From Akebia trifoliata (lineage: Eukaryota; Streptophyta; Magnoliopsida; Ranunculales; Lardizabalaceae), in the NCBI GenBank assembly GCA_017979445.1, contig CM030709.1, forward strand, positions 3,038,001-3,102,000: DNA of 64,000 bases, given 5' to 3'. Each line of letters starts with the position of its first letter. Within the stretch, counting starts at the first letter, position 1. This document shows positions 16,904-28,189 of the stretch, in pieces. The notes under the pieces are model-generated. The model was not told the DNA's origin, did no database searches, and saw only the letters and a program-made list of their open reading frames with translations. A program made the translations under genes and the position numbers.

Positions 16904-19086
16904 ATGGCGCATAAGGTCGATCACGAGTATGATTATCTTTTCAAGATCGTCCTGATTGGTGATTCGGGTGTTGGTAAATCCAATATCCTTTCTAGGTTTA
17001 CACGAAATGAGTTCTGTTTGGAATCTAAATCGACTATTGGCGTCGAATTTGCGACCAGGACTCTGCAGGTGAATTTCCCACTCATTGATCTGTAATCTGC
17101 CATTTTAGGGTTCTTAAAGTTTTAATTTTTTATTAGTATTCCCTTTGATAATTGGTATGCATTATGTGTTGTGGTGGATCCTGTCTTGTTTCGCTTTTGG
17201 CACCCAAAGAGATTTTGGCTAATCAATTTCCTCTTACAATTATTTTTCTTGTAAATATCCCTTCAATAAAATTAGGGATTAATGAAATAAATGTTGATTA
17301 TGTAAACCACTGGAACCACAACTATAAGATCACAGGTTCAATCCTGTCAAAGAAAAAAGAAACCTAGCACTTCTAAGTATTCCATTATGGGTAGACTACT
17401 ACATTTTCAAGATTGTGGTAGGATTTAGAGGTAGTTCTAATTTTCTGCATTTTTAGAGCTGCTATTGGCTCCGGGACTTTTACTTGTTATACCCCAATTA
17501 AAAATAAAGAAAATAAGTAAATGGTTGAGAATAAGTAAACGTTGGGGTGCCAATAGAAGCTCTCTCATTTTTTTCGTTGCTAGATTTCTATGTTTTGGGT
17601 TTAGGATTTTATATGAGCCTAATCATAATTGTAAACAACTACTGAAATTGTTTGAACAAGTGTTATAATGTTTTGTAATGTTGAGATTATAATTTGAGCC
17701 AAACCCTGGTTATATTTGAAGAATGTGTTTTAATCTTCAAATTTGGGTGTAATAAGTAAAAGTTGGGGTGCCAATAAAAACTCTCTAATTTTATCTTCCG
17801 GTAGTTTTTGGTTGGAGCCTCACTGCCCCTTTTTAGGAATTTTTCAAGTTTTATTTTTCCAATGGGAGAGCTTTTGTAGCCCTTAACCCTGGAGTCTGGA
17901 GGGACATCCACAGTTTTTGCCATTCAACCATCAATTGCTGCCGATTTTCACATTCTCATTGATAGAAAAGTAACCTTGTGCGAATTTGAATGTGTACACA
18001 TTGCAGCATTTCACTTTCTAAGTTGAATCCTTGTGTGTATGATTTGGGAAATGATGAAATGTATTTGGGATGCTGCAAACCATATGAAACTTGGTTGGAA
18101 CAAACCAATGCATAGAACTTATCAAGTTGACTAGACTTGATTGGATTTCAGTGTCTCAGGCTATTTACTCAATCATTAGTCAGTCGTTTAGTCAACTAAA
18201 AATGACAAATTCAGTTACTCACCTCTGCCTCCCAAGTTTTGAAACTAGAGTTTGAATAGGCTGCCCGGCAGCAGGACTAAGCGCAATCGGCTGCAACAAC
18301 AACCTCCTATACAAGTCCACATAGAAAGCCCCCGACCCCCTCTCTGAGAAGGTTGAAACCTTTCTATCTCAATCCTACCCTTTGAAGATCAAGACTTCTC
18401 TTATTGAATCCTAATAAAGCTGAAGTATAATTAACTTGTCCTTGGCTTCCCATTAGGTTCGGAAATGTATTTTACAACAGATAATGCAGAAACCATTTGA
18501 TGTTCATACCCTCGCCTCAACGTTATACATACCAATTATTGTTAATTACCATTTTTATTCAACACTAAATGCAGAAACCATTTGATGTTTGAAACAGGTA
18601 GATGGAAAGACAGTCAAGGCACAGATATGGGATACAGCCGGTCAAGAAAGGTACCGTGCCATCACCAGTGCTTATTACAGAGGGGCTGTGGGCGCACTCT
18701 TGGTCTATGACATAACAAAGAGGCAAACCTTTGACAATGTCCAAAGGTGGCTCCGCGAACTGAGGGATCATGCAGACTCCAACATTGTTATCATGATGGC
18801 TGGAAACAAATCTGATCTGAAGCACCTTAGATCCGTTCAAGAGGAGGATGCCCAGGTTTTGGCTGAGAAGGAAGGACTCTCATTTCTTGAGACATCAGCA
18901 TTGGAAGCAGTCAACGTCGAGAAGGCGTTCCAGACTATTTTGACAGAGATCTATCACATCATAAGCAAGAAAGCATTAGCTGCTCAGGAGGCAGCCTCGA
19001 CGACTGGGTACCCTGGTCAAGGGACCACCATTAATGTTGGTGATGCTTCAGGTAATCTGAACAAGAAAAGCTGTTGTTCTACTTAA
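16904..19086 (+). CDS. RABA2: RABA2-type (Rab11 family) small GTPase
   Basis: Rab11-class GTPase. RABA2 proteins act at the trans-Golgi/early endosome and, in Arabidopsis, in delivery to the cell plate. Exons 16904-17068 and 18598-19086 give 217 residues, and the single intron falls after ATRTLQ, as in plant RABA genes. All nucleotide-binding motifs are intact: P-loop GDSGVGKS (19-26), switch I with T44 (KSTIGVEF), DTAGQE (67-72, catalytic Gln71 kept), NKSD (125-128) and ETSA (153-156). The C-terminal CCST provides two prenylatable cysteines (214-215). RITKRQTF-like and [11 protein letters not shown] stretches fit the RABA2b/c branch better than RABA1. The 1.5-kb intron contains a MITE (17455-17786). 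Expression signals include a CT-rich leader and an AATAAA-type signal near 19430. The subgroup call is less sure than the family. Confidence 0.95.
17455..17786. mobile_element. MITE with AGAGCTGCTATTGGC ends, in the RABA2 intron
   Basis: Left end AGAGCTGCTATTGGCTCCGG, right end TTGGGGTGCCAATAAAAACT. An extra internal copy of the right end lies at about 17540-17562. It matches 1144-1839 but lacks the foldback insert found there, so it preserves the empty insertion site. Confidence 0.7.
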
Positions 19087-19429
19087 AAGAAGGCAATCTT
19101 CTGAACGTGAAGGAGGGAAGAGGCTTCCATGCAAACAGACAACTTTTGTTGAGATGTAGAATACTTCCTACTTCTCTGAAGAAATTTTCTTTTACAATGC
19201 AAATACCCAATCGATAGAAGGAAGATTATGAACTGAAAATTGACAGTCTTATTATGTAGGAGGGTTTTGTTTTTTGTTTTATTTTAAGTGGCACTGACTG
19301 GCAATATAGAAAGATGGGTGGGGATCAAATGTTTCAGTTGACGGGAGGGGATGGATGAAGAAGATCTTCTTCTGTCTGTCTTTTTTTTAAATATTTATTT
19401 TAAGTGTTGTACGCTGAGTTTTTAACTGT

Positions 19430-19436
19430 AATAAAA
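19430..19436 (+). terminator. Probable polyadenylation signal of RABA2
   Basis: AATAAAAG lies about 345 bp after the RABA2 stop, in a T-rich context. It is the best near-consensus signal before the convergent MTP gene. Confidence 0.4.
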
Positions 19437-19650
19437 GCTTTATTTACCTTTCGATGCAATTATGTTCCTTTATTACCTTTAGACATGCAACTTCATAGTG
19501 AATTAGAACAATTGTATAGTTGTAAGTTCTAGTAATCCTTCTTTTTAATGAATATTACCATTGAAGTTCATATTTTAGGCAACCATATTCAAGCTTCAAT
19601 TGAGCAGTATCATGTGGAGTACGGGTTAGTGATGCAAGTACTAAAAAGAA

Positions 19651-19993
19651 GGTTATGTGTTTGGATTGAGAGAAATGGAGAGGAGAGAAAAGAAGATAAG
19701 ATAAAATAAATGAGTCTCTCCATTTCTCTTGTTTGGATTGTTTGTTTAGTGGGGAACAAAGAGAAGAGAAAAACGATGAGTTTTCTTTCTCTCCAAAAAT
19801 GGAGAGATTTGGAGAGAAATGGAAAGAAACCCTTTTGAAATATTTTATAATTCCAACTGTCCCTAAATCTCTTTTATGACATTTTAAAATTCCAAAGTTG
19901 TCCAAAGTTGTCCCATTTTCTCTCTTGTCAATCCAAACATCTGGACAGAAATTGAGTTTCTCTTCTTTCCACTTCTCTTGACCCAAACCAAGT
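19651..19993. mobile_element. Tourist-like MITE, eroded copy
   Basis: Left end GGTTATGTGTTTGGATTGAG. Inner stretches GAGTTTTCTTTCTCTCC, AAACCCTTTTGAAATATTTTATAAT and TGTCAATCCAAAC match the copy at 30199-30512. The right end is degenerate (CTTGACCCAAACC). It lies between the convergent RABA2 and MTP genes. Confidence 0.6.
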
Positions 19994-20253
19994 GCAAGAG
20001 ATCTACTACAAGAATATAAGCAATAGCCTTCATCTCTTAAGGATAAATTCGGTTGTTTGCTTCTATCAGTATGCACAGATTAAATACACATCTAACCCCC
20101 CATTGTGGGCTTCCTTTATTGGTGGAACTTGAACTTACCAGATTTAACATAAAACCAAATAATTTTTTTACTGACTTTCATAAGAATGCTAAATGTTAGA
20201 GAAGCTTGATGGACTTAAGAAGAAAAAAAACTACTACTTGATTTGTGGTATGG

Positions 20254-21399
20254 TTATTCTTGTTCAATTTGTATAGTTACATGATGGATCCCAAATTGTT
20301 TGCAGTAATCTCTAGTTTTGAGTAGAATTTCATTTGAATTGGCACCCGGTTCAGCTGATACATGACACGACAACAAAGTTTTCCCAACTGACATGGCCCA
20401 GACATGTAAGTCATGGACAGCATGAACTCCTTCAATGCGTTTAAAACCTGTTTCAAGTGAAGCAACATTGATTCCCTTTGGTGTGCTCTCCATCAATATA
20501 GCTAATATGTTTCTAAGCATGCTTACTGTAGTAAACAGAACAAGCACAGAGAAACCCAAAGTACAGAGCAGATCGACAACTAACCAATCCGGCTTTGCCC
20601 ATATGACTCCCCCACCAATCATCACCCCGATTGACTGAATGAGATCACCCAAGACATGTAGGTATGCACCTTGAAGATTCATGTTTACGTGTGTTTGTCT
20701 CGGCTCTTTCAAAGGAAATTGCATCCAATTCAGTTTGATTTGGTCGTGATGTTCAAATGGAGGACTCGATACAAGATTAGTCTTCTCTTCATTTATTGGG
20801 TCTGCATCTTCTTCTCCTTGATGAGTGTGATCATGATCATGACCAAGCCATGTCACCATGACTAAGTTGATGAAAAAACCAAAAACTGCAGTCACAAACA
20901 TGAGCTTCCCATTCACACTCACATTTCTGTTCATTATTCTATCAATGGCTTCATAGATTAAGATTCCTACAATCAGCCAAATGAGCTGTACAGAGAAGAG
21001 TGCACCCAAAACTTCAAGACGAAAAAACCCGAAAGAGTGACTTGGTGTTGCATCCCACCCCGAAGCCCATAATGCAAATAGAGAGATGCAGAATCCAGCA
21101 ACATCTGTGAGTAAGTGGGCGGCATCAGTGAGAATTGCAAGGCTGTTGGCCTTGATACCTCCAACAATCTCAACAACAATAAAAATTAAACAGAAAATGA
21201 TGAGCCCGCAAAGTTTCCTAGTCGACTTAGCCCGTTCTTTGAACTCTGTACTGTGCTTTGCTTGTTTCAAGAATCCACAAACTTGGTCACAAGAAAAGCA
21301 ATGTGGCATAGAAAGAACTTCAATTTCTTTTGATTTTTCATGTACTTCAACTTCCTTATGGTTTTCCATTCTCAATACTGGCATTTCTTGATCTTCCAT
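20254..21399 (-). CDS. Zinc transporter, MTP/ZAT cation diffusion facilitator, group 1 (MTPB1/MTP4-like)
   Basis: Proton-coupled Zn2+ exporter expected in the tonoplast or another endomembrane, moving zinc out of the cytosol. It is one exon of 381 residues with six membrane segments. The two metal-binding HxxxD motifs are present: H95-D99 (TDAAHLLTD) in TM2 and H248-D252 (HVLGD) in TM5. NSLAILTDAAHL, LQGAYLHVLGD and MESTPKGI are CDF family signatures. The cytosolic TM4-5 loop has only a short His cluster (GHDHDHTH, 187-193) where MTP1-type proteins carry several dozen residues of His repeats, so I favour the MTPB1/MTP4 branch. The N-terminus has a Cys pair (PHCFSCDQVCGF). A GT-AG leader intron (21400-22391) ends directly at the ATG, and a (GA)n tract lies in the upstream leader. 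The gene is convergent with RABA2. Confidence 0.92.
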   Translation of the reverse strand: MEDQEMPVLRMENHKEVEVHEKSKEIEVLSMPHCFSCDQVCGFLKQAKHSTEFKERAKSTRKLCGLIIFCLIFIVVEIVGGIKANSLAILTDAAHLLTDVAGFCISLFALWASGWDATPSHSFGFFRLEVLGALFSVQLIWLIVGILIYEAIDRIMNRNVSVNGKLMFVTAVFGFFINLVMVTWLGHDHDHTHQGEEDADPINEEKTNLVSSPPFEHHDQIKLNWMQFPLKEPRQTHVNMNLQGAYLHVLGDLIQSIGVMIGGGVIWAKPDWLVVDLLCTLGFSVLVLFTTVSMLRNILAILMESTPKGINVASLETGFKRIEGVHAVHDLHVWAMSVGKTLLSCHVSAEPGANSNEILLKTRDYCKQFGIHHVTIQIEQE

Positions 21400-22391
21400 C
21401 TGTTTGGAATGGTTTTGTACAACAAACCAAGTTTACAGTAAGAATTAAGGAGTAAATTGGATTGCAAATAATGGGTTGTGTGATTAGTATCCAACAAAAA
21501 AAACAGCAACTACACACACACACACACGATGGGACTGTAACTACAAAGAACACGGATGGCAGTATTTTTTTTATTTTTTTTCCTTTTTTTCTTTTCTGAG
21601 ATCAACCCTTCATAGACACTTCCTTTAGCGAAAAACCCAAGTGTTTTTCCAAGGTGTAGTCATCGATTCGGATTATCAAGATATTTGGCCAATCCAATGA
21701 AGGCCAAATATATAAGAATTACAGCAATTGGAAGGTTTTACTTCTAATTGTAGGCAGTTGAACACAACACCTCCTTTTAGAAGGATTGAAACTGCAAGTT
21801 TATAGAGAATCATAATTTAAAAGATAGTTCTCAAATAAAAAAAATTAAAAAAAAAAACTATATGAACAACATAAAGTCTAACAATGAAGTTCTCATCCCT
21901 CTTTAGATGAATTCCTCTACTCCACTATCAAGTAGAATTTGCTGAAAAAGTTCAGTTTCTGATTGTAAACAGAACACAACCTTTGCAATAGAATTCTCTG
22001 TTACCTTTTTTTAATTCAAAATCTAAAATACCCTTTGTTCAAAAATTATTCCATGTGATTAGTAATGATTTGCATATAGTGACATACTTCTAAGTCCACT
22101 AACTTTTCCTTTTGTTGATTTCTTACCTAGATTTGATTGAAGTAATGGAAAAAAAAAGTGAGAATATTTGATTGATTCATACACACACTTTCATAAAACT
22201 GATTAGACCCATTAGAAGATCTGTCTAAAGATTTCAACTTTACAAGTTACAAGAAGAGATATGTTTATATATAATAATTATGAGAGAAAGCCAAGAACAA
22301 CACATAAGATTAAAAAAGAAACAGAAATGTCAAATGAATGGTTCAATTTTTTTGCAGATTTCACATAAGAGAGAAGTGTTTGTGGGTTTAC
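21400..22391 (-). other. 5' UTR intron of the MTP gene, with leader (GA)n microsatellite upstream
   Basis: The minus-strand donor TTTAGAAG|GTAAACC at 22391 and acceptor TTCCAAACAG|ATG at 21400 place the initiator ATG at the very start of exon 2. A (CT/GA)n tract at 22411-22439 lies in the inferred leader exon. An in-frame start upstream is excluded by this intron if it is real. Confidence 0.55.
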
Positions 22392-22406
22392 CTTCTAAAC
22401 GACCTG

Positions 22407-22441
<35 letters not shown>

Positions 22442-22839
22442 TGTTTGTAGAGAGAAGGGGTCAAACATGGAGCCACAACGTGACAGAATGTTTTCTTTCT
22501 TTATTAAAGCCTGCAATTTCGCTCCTCTCTCTCTCTCTCTTAAATATGGGTTTAAGAGAGTGGGGCGACGTCAGTGAAACTTTTGCACCTTAAATTGATC
22601 AGGACCGTTCAATCATTGATAATCATTATCTAGGTGGGACCACGTATGATAAGATAACCATATTGCCTATTTGGGCCTCTCAAGTCCCAACTGTCTTTCC
22701 ATGTTCACTTTCTCTCTCTCTCATACGTTATTCAAGTATAAAGTAAGATACCAGATTCCACTAAACCATGGTGGACCTCACTATTCAACAACCACTTTTT
22801 CTATTGTCTTCCAACATAGCATCTTCGGCCCAAGGAAAA

Positions 22840-23006
22840 TGCTGGAATGACACGAAGGGAGACAAAGGGTGACACAGATGATTTGGTGGCGCGCACATAA
22901 CCGTAGATGATTTTTATTCGTATCTCGCAGAAAAACATCTACGGTAATATGCACAACACCACGTCATTGTGTCACCCCTATGTCTCCCTTTCTGTCATCC
23001 CAACAT
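22840..23006. mobile_element. Foldback MITE with long, nearly complete arms
   Basis: The left arm GCTGGAATGACACGAAGGGA is inverted at the right as TCCCTTTCTGTCATCCCAAC. Pairing continues through AGGGTGACACA/TGTGTCACCCC and GTAGATGATTTT/AAAACATCTAC to the group loop TCGTATCTCGCAG. A single-stranded copy would fold into a hairpin of about 160 nt. Confidence 0.7.
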
Positions 23007-23029
23007 GAATCTTGGCACAATTCTGATTT

Positions 23030-23190
23030 CAGTCGTGATAATCTGACTTAGGTACGTGGCATATTCAATCGACTTAATTGATATGTCAAGTTTGGAAATC
23101 GTAGATCTACTCTTCTCAAGGTACAAAATTGCACTTTTTATAGGGACCCATAGTTCTGTATCCCGAGGAGAGCACATCTAGGGCTCTTGA
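23030..23190. repeat. Dispersed MITE-like repeat (GACTTA-TTGATATGTCAAG type), copy 1
   Basis: TAGGTACGTGGCATATTCAA, AATCGTAGATCTACTCTTCTC and GTTCTGTATCCCGAGGAGA recur in order at 24468-24620. The GTATCCCGAG motif relates it to the CTTGTGTATCCC foldback elements, but its arms pair poorly. Confidence 0.5.
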
Positions 23191-24885
23191 GATCACACCC
23201 GTAAAAGTTCCAATTCAATAACTTATTAAAAAAACAAACAATTGTAAGTGCAATAACTTTTGCTACCAAACCATATTTCCAAGATTTTTTTTTCTATTTT
23301 TTATTTTATAAAACATATTAGTTTTGACTTTTGAAGCTCTTACAAAAATTGTCCGCCTTTGATAAAATCCATTAAAAAATAACTTTTGGATCTTAAAATA
23401 CTTCTGCTCATATAAAAGTCAATCTAGGATCACATAATCCTAGATCGACCAATTATATGAGCTTGCATGTATCAAGGGCATCTCCTATTTACAAAATTAC
23501 TCTCATTACACTTCATGCCAGTGGTAATTTATGATTCTATGAAATCCCAAATTGATTTTTTTATAAGTAAAAAAATCTTTTGATGAGTAAAAATGATGAG
23601 AGGGCTTGCACTCAATCAATGAGAGGGGGTTTCAAATTCTTATGTTGCCCAATTTAATTATTGGGCTAAGCGGTTTAATATAGAGTTGGGTTGGAAACTA
23701 TGTCCATTTTGGCATAGTAAAAAAAAACTAAGATAATATATCTTATTTAACATATGGTTGATTTGGATTCCATTGCGAAGAAATAACTCAAGATCCCAGC
23801 CATGTAAACACAACATCCAAAGGTTGAAAATTATCCTTAAAATAAGTATTATTTGGATACTTAAGAAAGAAAAAAAAAGCAAGTTAATGTTTAATAATTA
23901 GTGGGTGACGAGTCAGCATATCAACACTTGTAGACTTTATCAACTAAGCCAGTTGAAACCTATTTTAAGACTTTTCTAACCCCAAATGATGTTTTTAGGA
24001 GAGGGAATGCAAGCCCAATAAGGATTCTAAGAGAGAGAGAGAGAGAGAGAGATTTGAGCACCGGTCTTGAGCCTGAGTAGTCCAAATCCAGCCAAGTCTA
24101 CCATGGACCGGGTTGAGCATGGAAAATTAGCCCAAGAATTTTCATGCTTGGGTAGTTCAGTTTGGACTCTTTATTAAGCGGGCCAGCCCAACACAACCTA
24201 TTTGTATGATTCTAAGCTTGTATCTTGTAATATGTACATGCGAGCATACATCCAATCATATATATATATATATATATATATATAGGGATGAATCCCAGCA
24301 ATACTGAATTTTTCTTAGCCTAACAATACCCACAAATTGGCCCAAATACTAGGATTGGGTTTGGGCAAAGTTCTAGGCCCATTAGAGATAAGATTGGGCT
24401 GAAAATTTATCAATGTGATCGTATTTTCCAAGAGAAGATGTGGGTCATACAAAGGATTCGGGTCGTGGATAATCTTACATAGGCACGTGTCATACTTAAT
24501 CGACTTATCTGACGTGACAGACTCGAAAACCGTAGATGTGCTTTTCTCCGAATTCTAAACTGCATTTTTTAAAAGGAACCATAATTCGGTATCTCGAGGA
24601 GAATTTTTCAGCACTCGATTCCTTTCAAATACTTTTGTCCCTTAGTTTGACCAATAAAAGGTGTTGTAGCCATCCAATACCCATCAAATATCATACGACC
24701 GACAAACACATCTTTCACAATGCTTAACACAGTTATCCCATTTAAACGGCTTAGAATGACGTACTATAAATTTAGTCAACAACGCGAAGTACAAAATCAA
24801 TATTAACGATAATTTAAACAAAGATATCCGTTACCTAACGGTTAAATTCAAATAAAAATGAAGAAAACCACAACGTGTAAAAGAA
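23191..24885. other. Intergenic region 3' of the glyoxal-oxidase-like gene
   Basis: No open frame with a recognisable domain. It holds a (GA)n tract at 24032-24052, a (TA)n tract at 24258-24284 and a second GTATCTCGAGGAGA repeat at 24468-24620. A GGTTGAGC/CAAGCGGGCC-type stretch at 24060-24200 resembles eroded hAT ends seen elsewhere in the window. Confidence 0.45.
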
Positions 24886-26496
24886 TCAGGAAACGAGCTG
24901 GACCCACCGAGCGACACTTGGCACTCCCTGATTAACCGCAAATGCCATGTAATACCCTGGTGGGGCCACCTTCGCATCTGGTGGTGCTGTACAACTAATC
25001 TTATACCTTCCTATACCGTCGGATTGAGGTACTGCGGGCGTAGCGGTCAATTTTACCAATCTCTGCCCTTGCGAGAACGAATGAGTCGCAAATGGTGGAT
25101 TTCCCAAATTAACCTCAATCATCCCCACAACACTCAGAGGGACCGACACAACAACATCAAAAACCTCTCCGTAACGTAACGTATCGGGGGATTCTTCAAT
25201 AACCGGCCGAAGATTTGCACGATCAGAGGAAAGATATTCAGGTGAAAAGGCTTCAATTCGTAATTCCGTCGGAAAATCATCGGAAAACTTGTAGAAGTAA
25301 TGAGGATTACTTCCGGCGATTAAAACTCTCCCGTCCGGTAAAAGATTCGCCGTCGAATGGTACATTCTCGGTATGGTTCCGGGATTCAATGTCATGAACC
25401 GTAAACCGGTCGGTTGAGCCGGTCGATACAGAAGAGGATACAAACACGGGTTCGAACCCATCTCAAAGCCTTGCGTGCCGGCTTGAGCGCCATTTATGAT
25501 CAAAACTTCACCTGTAGGGAGCAAAACCATATCGCCCATGACCCGACCGAAAGGCATGTCCTCCATCTCCCAAACTGGATCCGGATCCGTTGCTACAATG
25601 CGCCCGCAGCTACCATGCGCAGGTGTGTCTACGCTCTTCTCAATAAACGCTCCGTATTGCGCTCCGCCACAAACAACAATCACAGCCGTCGAATAATCCC
25701 CTTCAAGTGCAAGCATAACCGAAGATCCCGCAGATGGATAGTTACGTGGACCACCATCCAACGGTGGATAATCGCGTACAATTGAATTAATTATGTAATC
25801 GTATAGAACGGCTTTATTATTCGCGAAGATGAAAAGGTGGCCATTAGGGAGGAGATGAACGTAAGGATAGAGATTGTCCATCTGATTATCCTCCATGTCA
25901 GCAAGAAAAGGTAATTGAACGACACCTGTCTTGGGAGGGTAGAATTCCACACTATTAGAGGCTCGACCACCGACAATAATGACCGAACCATCCGGTAAAA
26001 TCTGGTTAGTCGCATACCACCTGCCGGTTGCCAGTTCAACATCTTGTAACTCTTCCCAGTCGCAGAGTTTATTGGGCTCGCAAGGGACGAACTTTCGGAT
26101 TTTTGTTAATCCATCAAGATCACCTCCAGTTTGTAAGAGTGTACCATCAGGGAGGAATTGTCCGGATGAGCACCACGTGTCCGTTTGAATCATCAACGGT
26201 CGGATTTGATTGGTTGTGGGGTCAAAGAGAACTGAGTGAGCGTAGCAATCGCGTTTGATAACTTTGTCTTTAGGGTCGTAACGGCAGTGACCCTTACGGA
26301 GCATTTTTCTAGAGGGGCCGATGTTGGTGCGATCTAAGAGGATAACGGTGCCGTAACGGGTAACAGCTGTGTGCATGGACGCTATACCTGCATTTGAAAC
26401 AAGAAGTTCCCACGTTCCAGGTAGGGTGGCACGTGTGACAGGTTGAAGTGCTATACAGGAGACAGATATGAGAAGCCATGTCCACAGCAATCCCAT
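24886..26496 (-). CDS. GLOX: Secreted glyoxal oxidase / galactose-oxidase-like radical-copper oxidase
   Basis: Copper-radical oxidase predicted to oxidise aldehydes (or a galactosyl alcohol) in the cell wall, producing hydrogen peroxide. It is a single exon of 536 residues. Residues 1 to about 22 are a signal peptide (MGLLWTWLLISVSCIALQ). A Kelch-like propeller follows (glyoxal-oxidase N-terminal domain, about 40-290, onward), and an Ig-like DUF1929 domain closes the protein (about 430-535). All predicted copper/radical ligands are present: C109 (DTWCSSGQF) and Y161 (GRWYATNQ) for the Cys-Tyr cofactor, Y379-H380 (RMYHST) and H472 (FATHSFSQGQR). I chose ATG 26496 because the in-frame extension to 26607 is translated CT repeat (LSLCLCLSLS) with no family similarity and hides the signal peptide. 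The substrate cannot be told from sequence, and homologues include GLOX1 and Arabidopsis RUBY. Confidence 0.93.
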   Translation of the reverse strand: MGLLWTWLLISVSCIALQPVTRATLPGTWELLVSNAGIASMHTAVTRYGTVILLDRTNIGPSRKMLRKGHCRYDPKDKVIKRDCYAHSVLFDPTTNQIRPLMIQTDTWCSSGQFLPDGTLLQTGGDLDGLTKIRKFVPCEPNKLCDWEELQDVELATGRWYATNQILPDGSVIIVGGRASNSVEFYPPKTGVVQLPFLADMEDNQMDNLYPYVHLLPNGHLFIFANNKAVLYDYIINSIVRDYPPLDGGPRNYPSAGSSVMLALEGDYSTAVIVVCGGAQYGAFIEKSVDTPAHGSCGRIVATDPDPVWEMEDMPFGRVMGDMVLLPTGEVLIINGAQAGTQGFEMGSNPCLYPLLYRPAQPTGLRFMTLNPGTIPRMYHSTANLLPDGRVLIAGSNPHYFYKFSDDFPTELRIEAFSPEYLSSDRANLRPVIEESPDTLRYGEVFDVVVSVPLSVVGMIEVNLGNPPFATHSFSQGQRLVKLTATPAVPQSDGIGRYKISCTAPPDAKVAPPGYYMAFAVNQGVPSVARWVQLVS

Positions 26497-27450
26497 TGAG
26501 AGAGAGAGACAGAGACAGAGAGAGAGGAAGAGAGGAAAGTGGCGTTTTATTGTTTTAGTTCTGTAAAATAATACACGTAGAGCTTTTGTTGATACGATAC
26601 CTTGCATAGTGACTTAACGAATTCGCAGAAATTAAGCTCATGTGGGTAAGTGGGCCGCACAGTAGTTGGAAAATTCCAATGTCCAAGAGGAACAAGAGAC
26701 TGGGCCCACCTAGTCATCGTTATCGTACCTATCCCTTTATGTTTTGTGGGAGCGGATGGATCCTCTATGGTACTACTTTCCTGTAGTTCCTTTTGCTGAT
26801 TTCTCTGCCGTCTGATTGACCACTTTTGAAAATCAATAACACCCAAATCCTTTTATTTTGTAAGAAATTGAAAGAAAAATTAAAAATAATTTATTTTTTT
26901 TAAAATCATGATCAAAGATTTTGAAAACCAACGGTCACCAAACTCTTAAATCTACACGGCATTGATTTATTGTTGGCTTTGACGTGTCCCAAATCTTTAC
27001 TGGCTAAATCCAATATACGGAACTTTAGAAAACTTAAGGAAAGAAATACTAGAGAGGATCCACTCCCATGTTTCGTTTAACATCAATAATACTTTAATTT
27101 AACACTAAGGAGGGTTACACATACCAAAAATATTCTTTTTATCCACTTAAACGAGATTCTCAATGCATACAATCTATCAATCACTTAATGAAATAAATTT
27201 GTTTTCTTTATGCACCTGCCCCCAATCTCTTCTTCTTCTTCTTTCTTTTTCTTTCTAATTTTCTTTTTTGCGTTTAAAAATCTTTAAGAAAAATTTTAAA
27301 TGTTGATCCCACTTGTTTTCCGTACTCTAAAACCTCCAATTAAGTCGAAGTCATTTATATGAGAAAGTTTTGTTTGGTAGGTACATGTCGAATATATTTT
27401 ATAATATTCGGTAAATACCAGTCAAATTGATTTTGTAATGTTCGATAAGT

Positions 27451-27750
27451 ACCTATCAAATCTATTTGGTAATATTCGATAGGTACTTACTAAATTTGCT
27501 AAAACAAGTTCGATATGAACCTATCGAACAAATCTGACAAAAATCTATGAATTCTTTGATTCAAAATAATTGTTTTTAAGATTTTACTAGTGGTTTTTTC
27601 ACCTATCAAATATATTTGGTAATATTTAGTATGTACCTACTAAATTTGTTAAAACAAATTCGATCTGAACCTATCGAACAAATCTGACAAAAATCCTTGA
27701 ATTCTTTGATCCTAAATCGTTGTTTTTAATGTTTTATAGGTGATTTTTTC
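27451..27750. repeat. Two tandem copies of a 150-bp unit
   Basis: ACCTATCAAAT starts each copy at 27451 and 27601. GAACCTATCGAACAAATCTG and TGAATTCTTTGAT recur at the same offsets. Shorter, more degenerate relatives of the TTCGATA-TACCTAT motif extend leftward to about 27375. Confidence 0.8.
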
Positions 27751-28189
27751 ACCTTCCTTCATGTGTGTGTGTGTATAAAGAGAGAGAAGAAGAAGAAGAA
27801 AAAGAAATTGATGTACGATATGTTAGATTGTGCGTTCTTTTTACATTTTATAGTCAGGTGGGTACGTAGAGTATTTTTGGTTTGTGCAAATAGTCGCTCC
27901 CTTAATAATATCGAAAACAAAGAGTTTCCACTTTTCAAGTTTCTAATCAACAAATAACTCTTGATAGTGATTTTCTATCATTAAAAAAGAATGCCATGTG
28001 TTAATGCCTTAAGGAACTTAAATCAAATGGTAGAAAATCTTCAATCATGCCATTTTTTTCGTCCAAATATTCATTAGATTAATGTTGGAATGAGATTTGA
28101 GGAAATTCATTCTGATCACAGTTTAGTGTCTAACGCAATGTCCTACGAAGTCACTTTAACAAAATTATTCTTTTCATTTTGCCAATGGA

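Noticed and set aside
19555..20076. 173-codon minus-strand frame
   Set aside because: It spans a Tourist-like MITE copy between two convergent genes and has no domain.
25414..25785. Long plus-strand frames inside the oxidase gene
   Set aside because: Antisense shadows of a GC-richer single-exon coding region.
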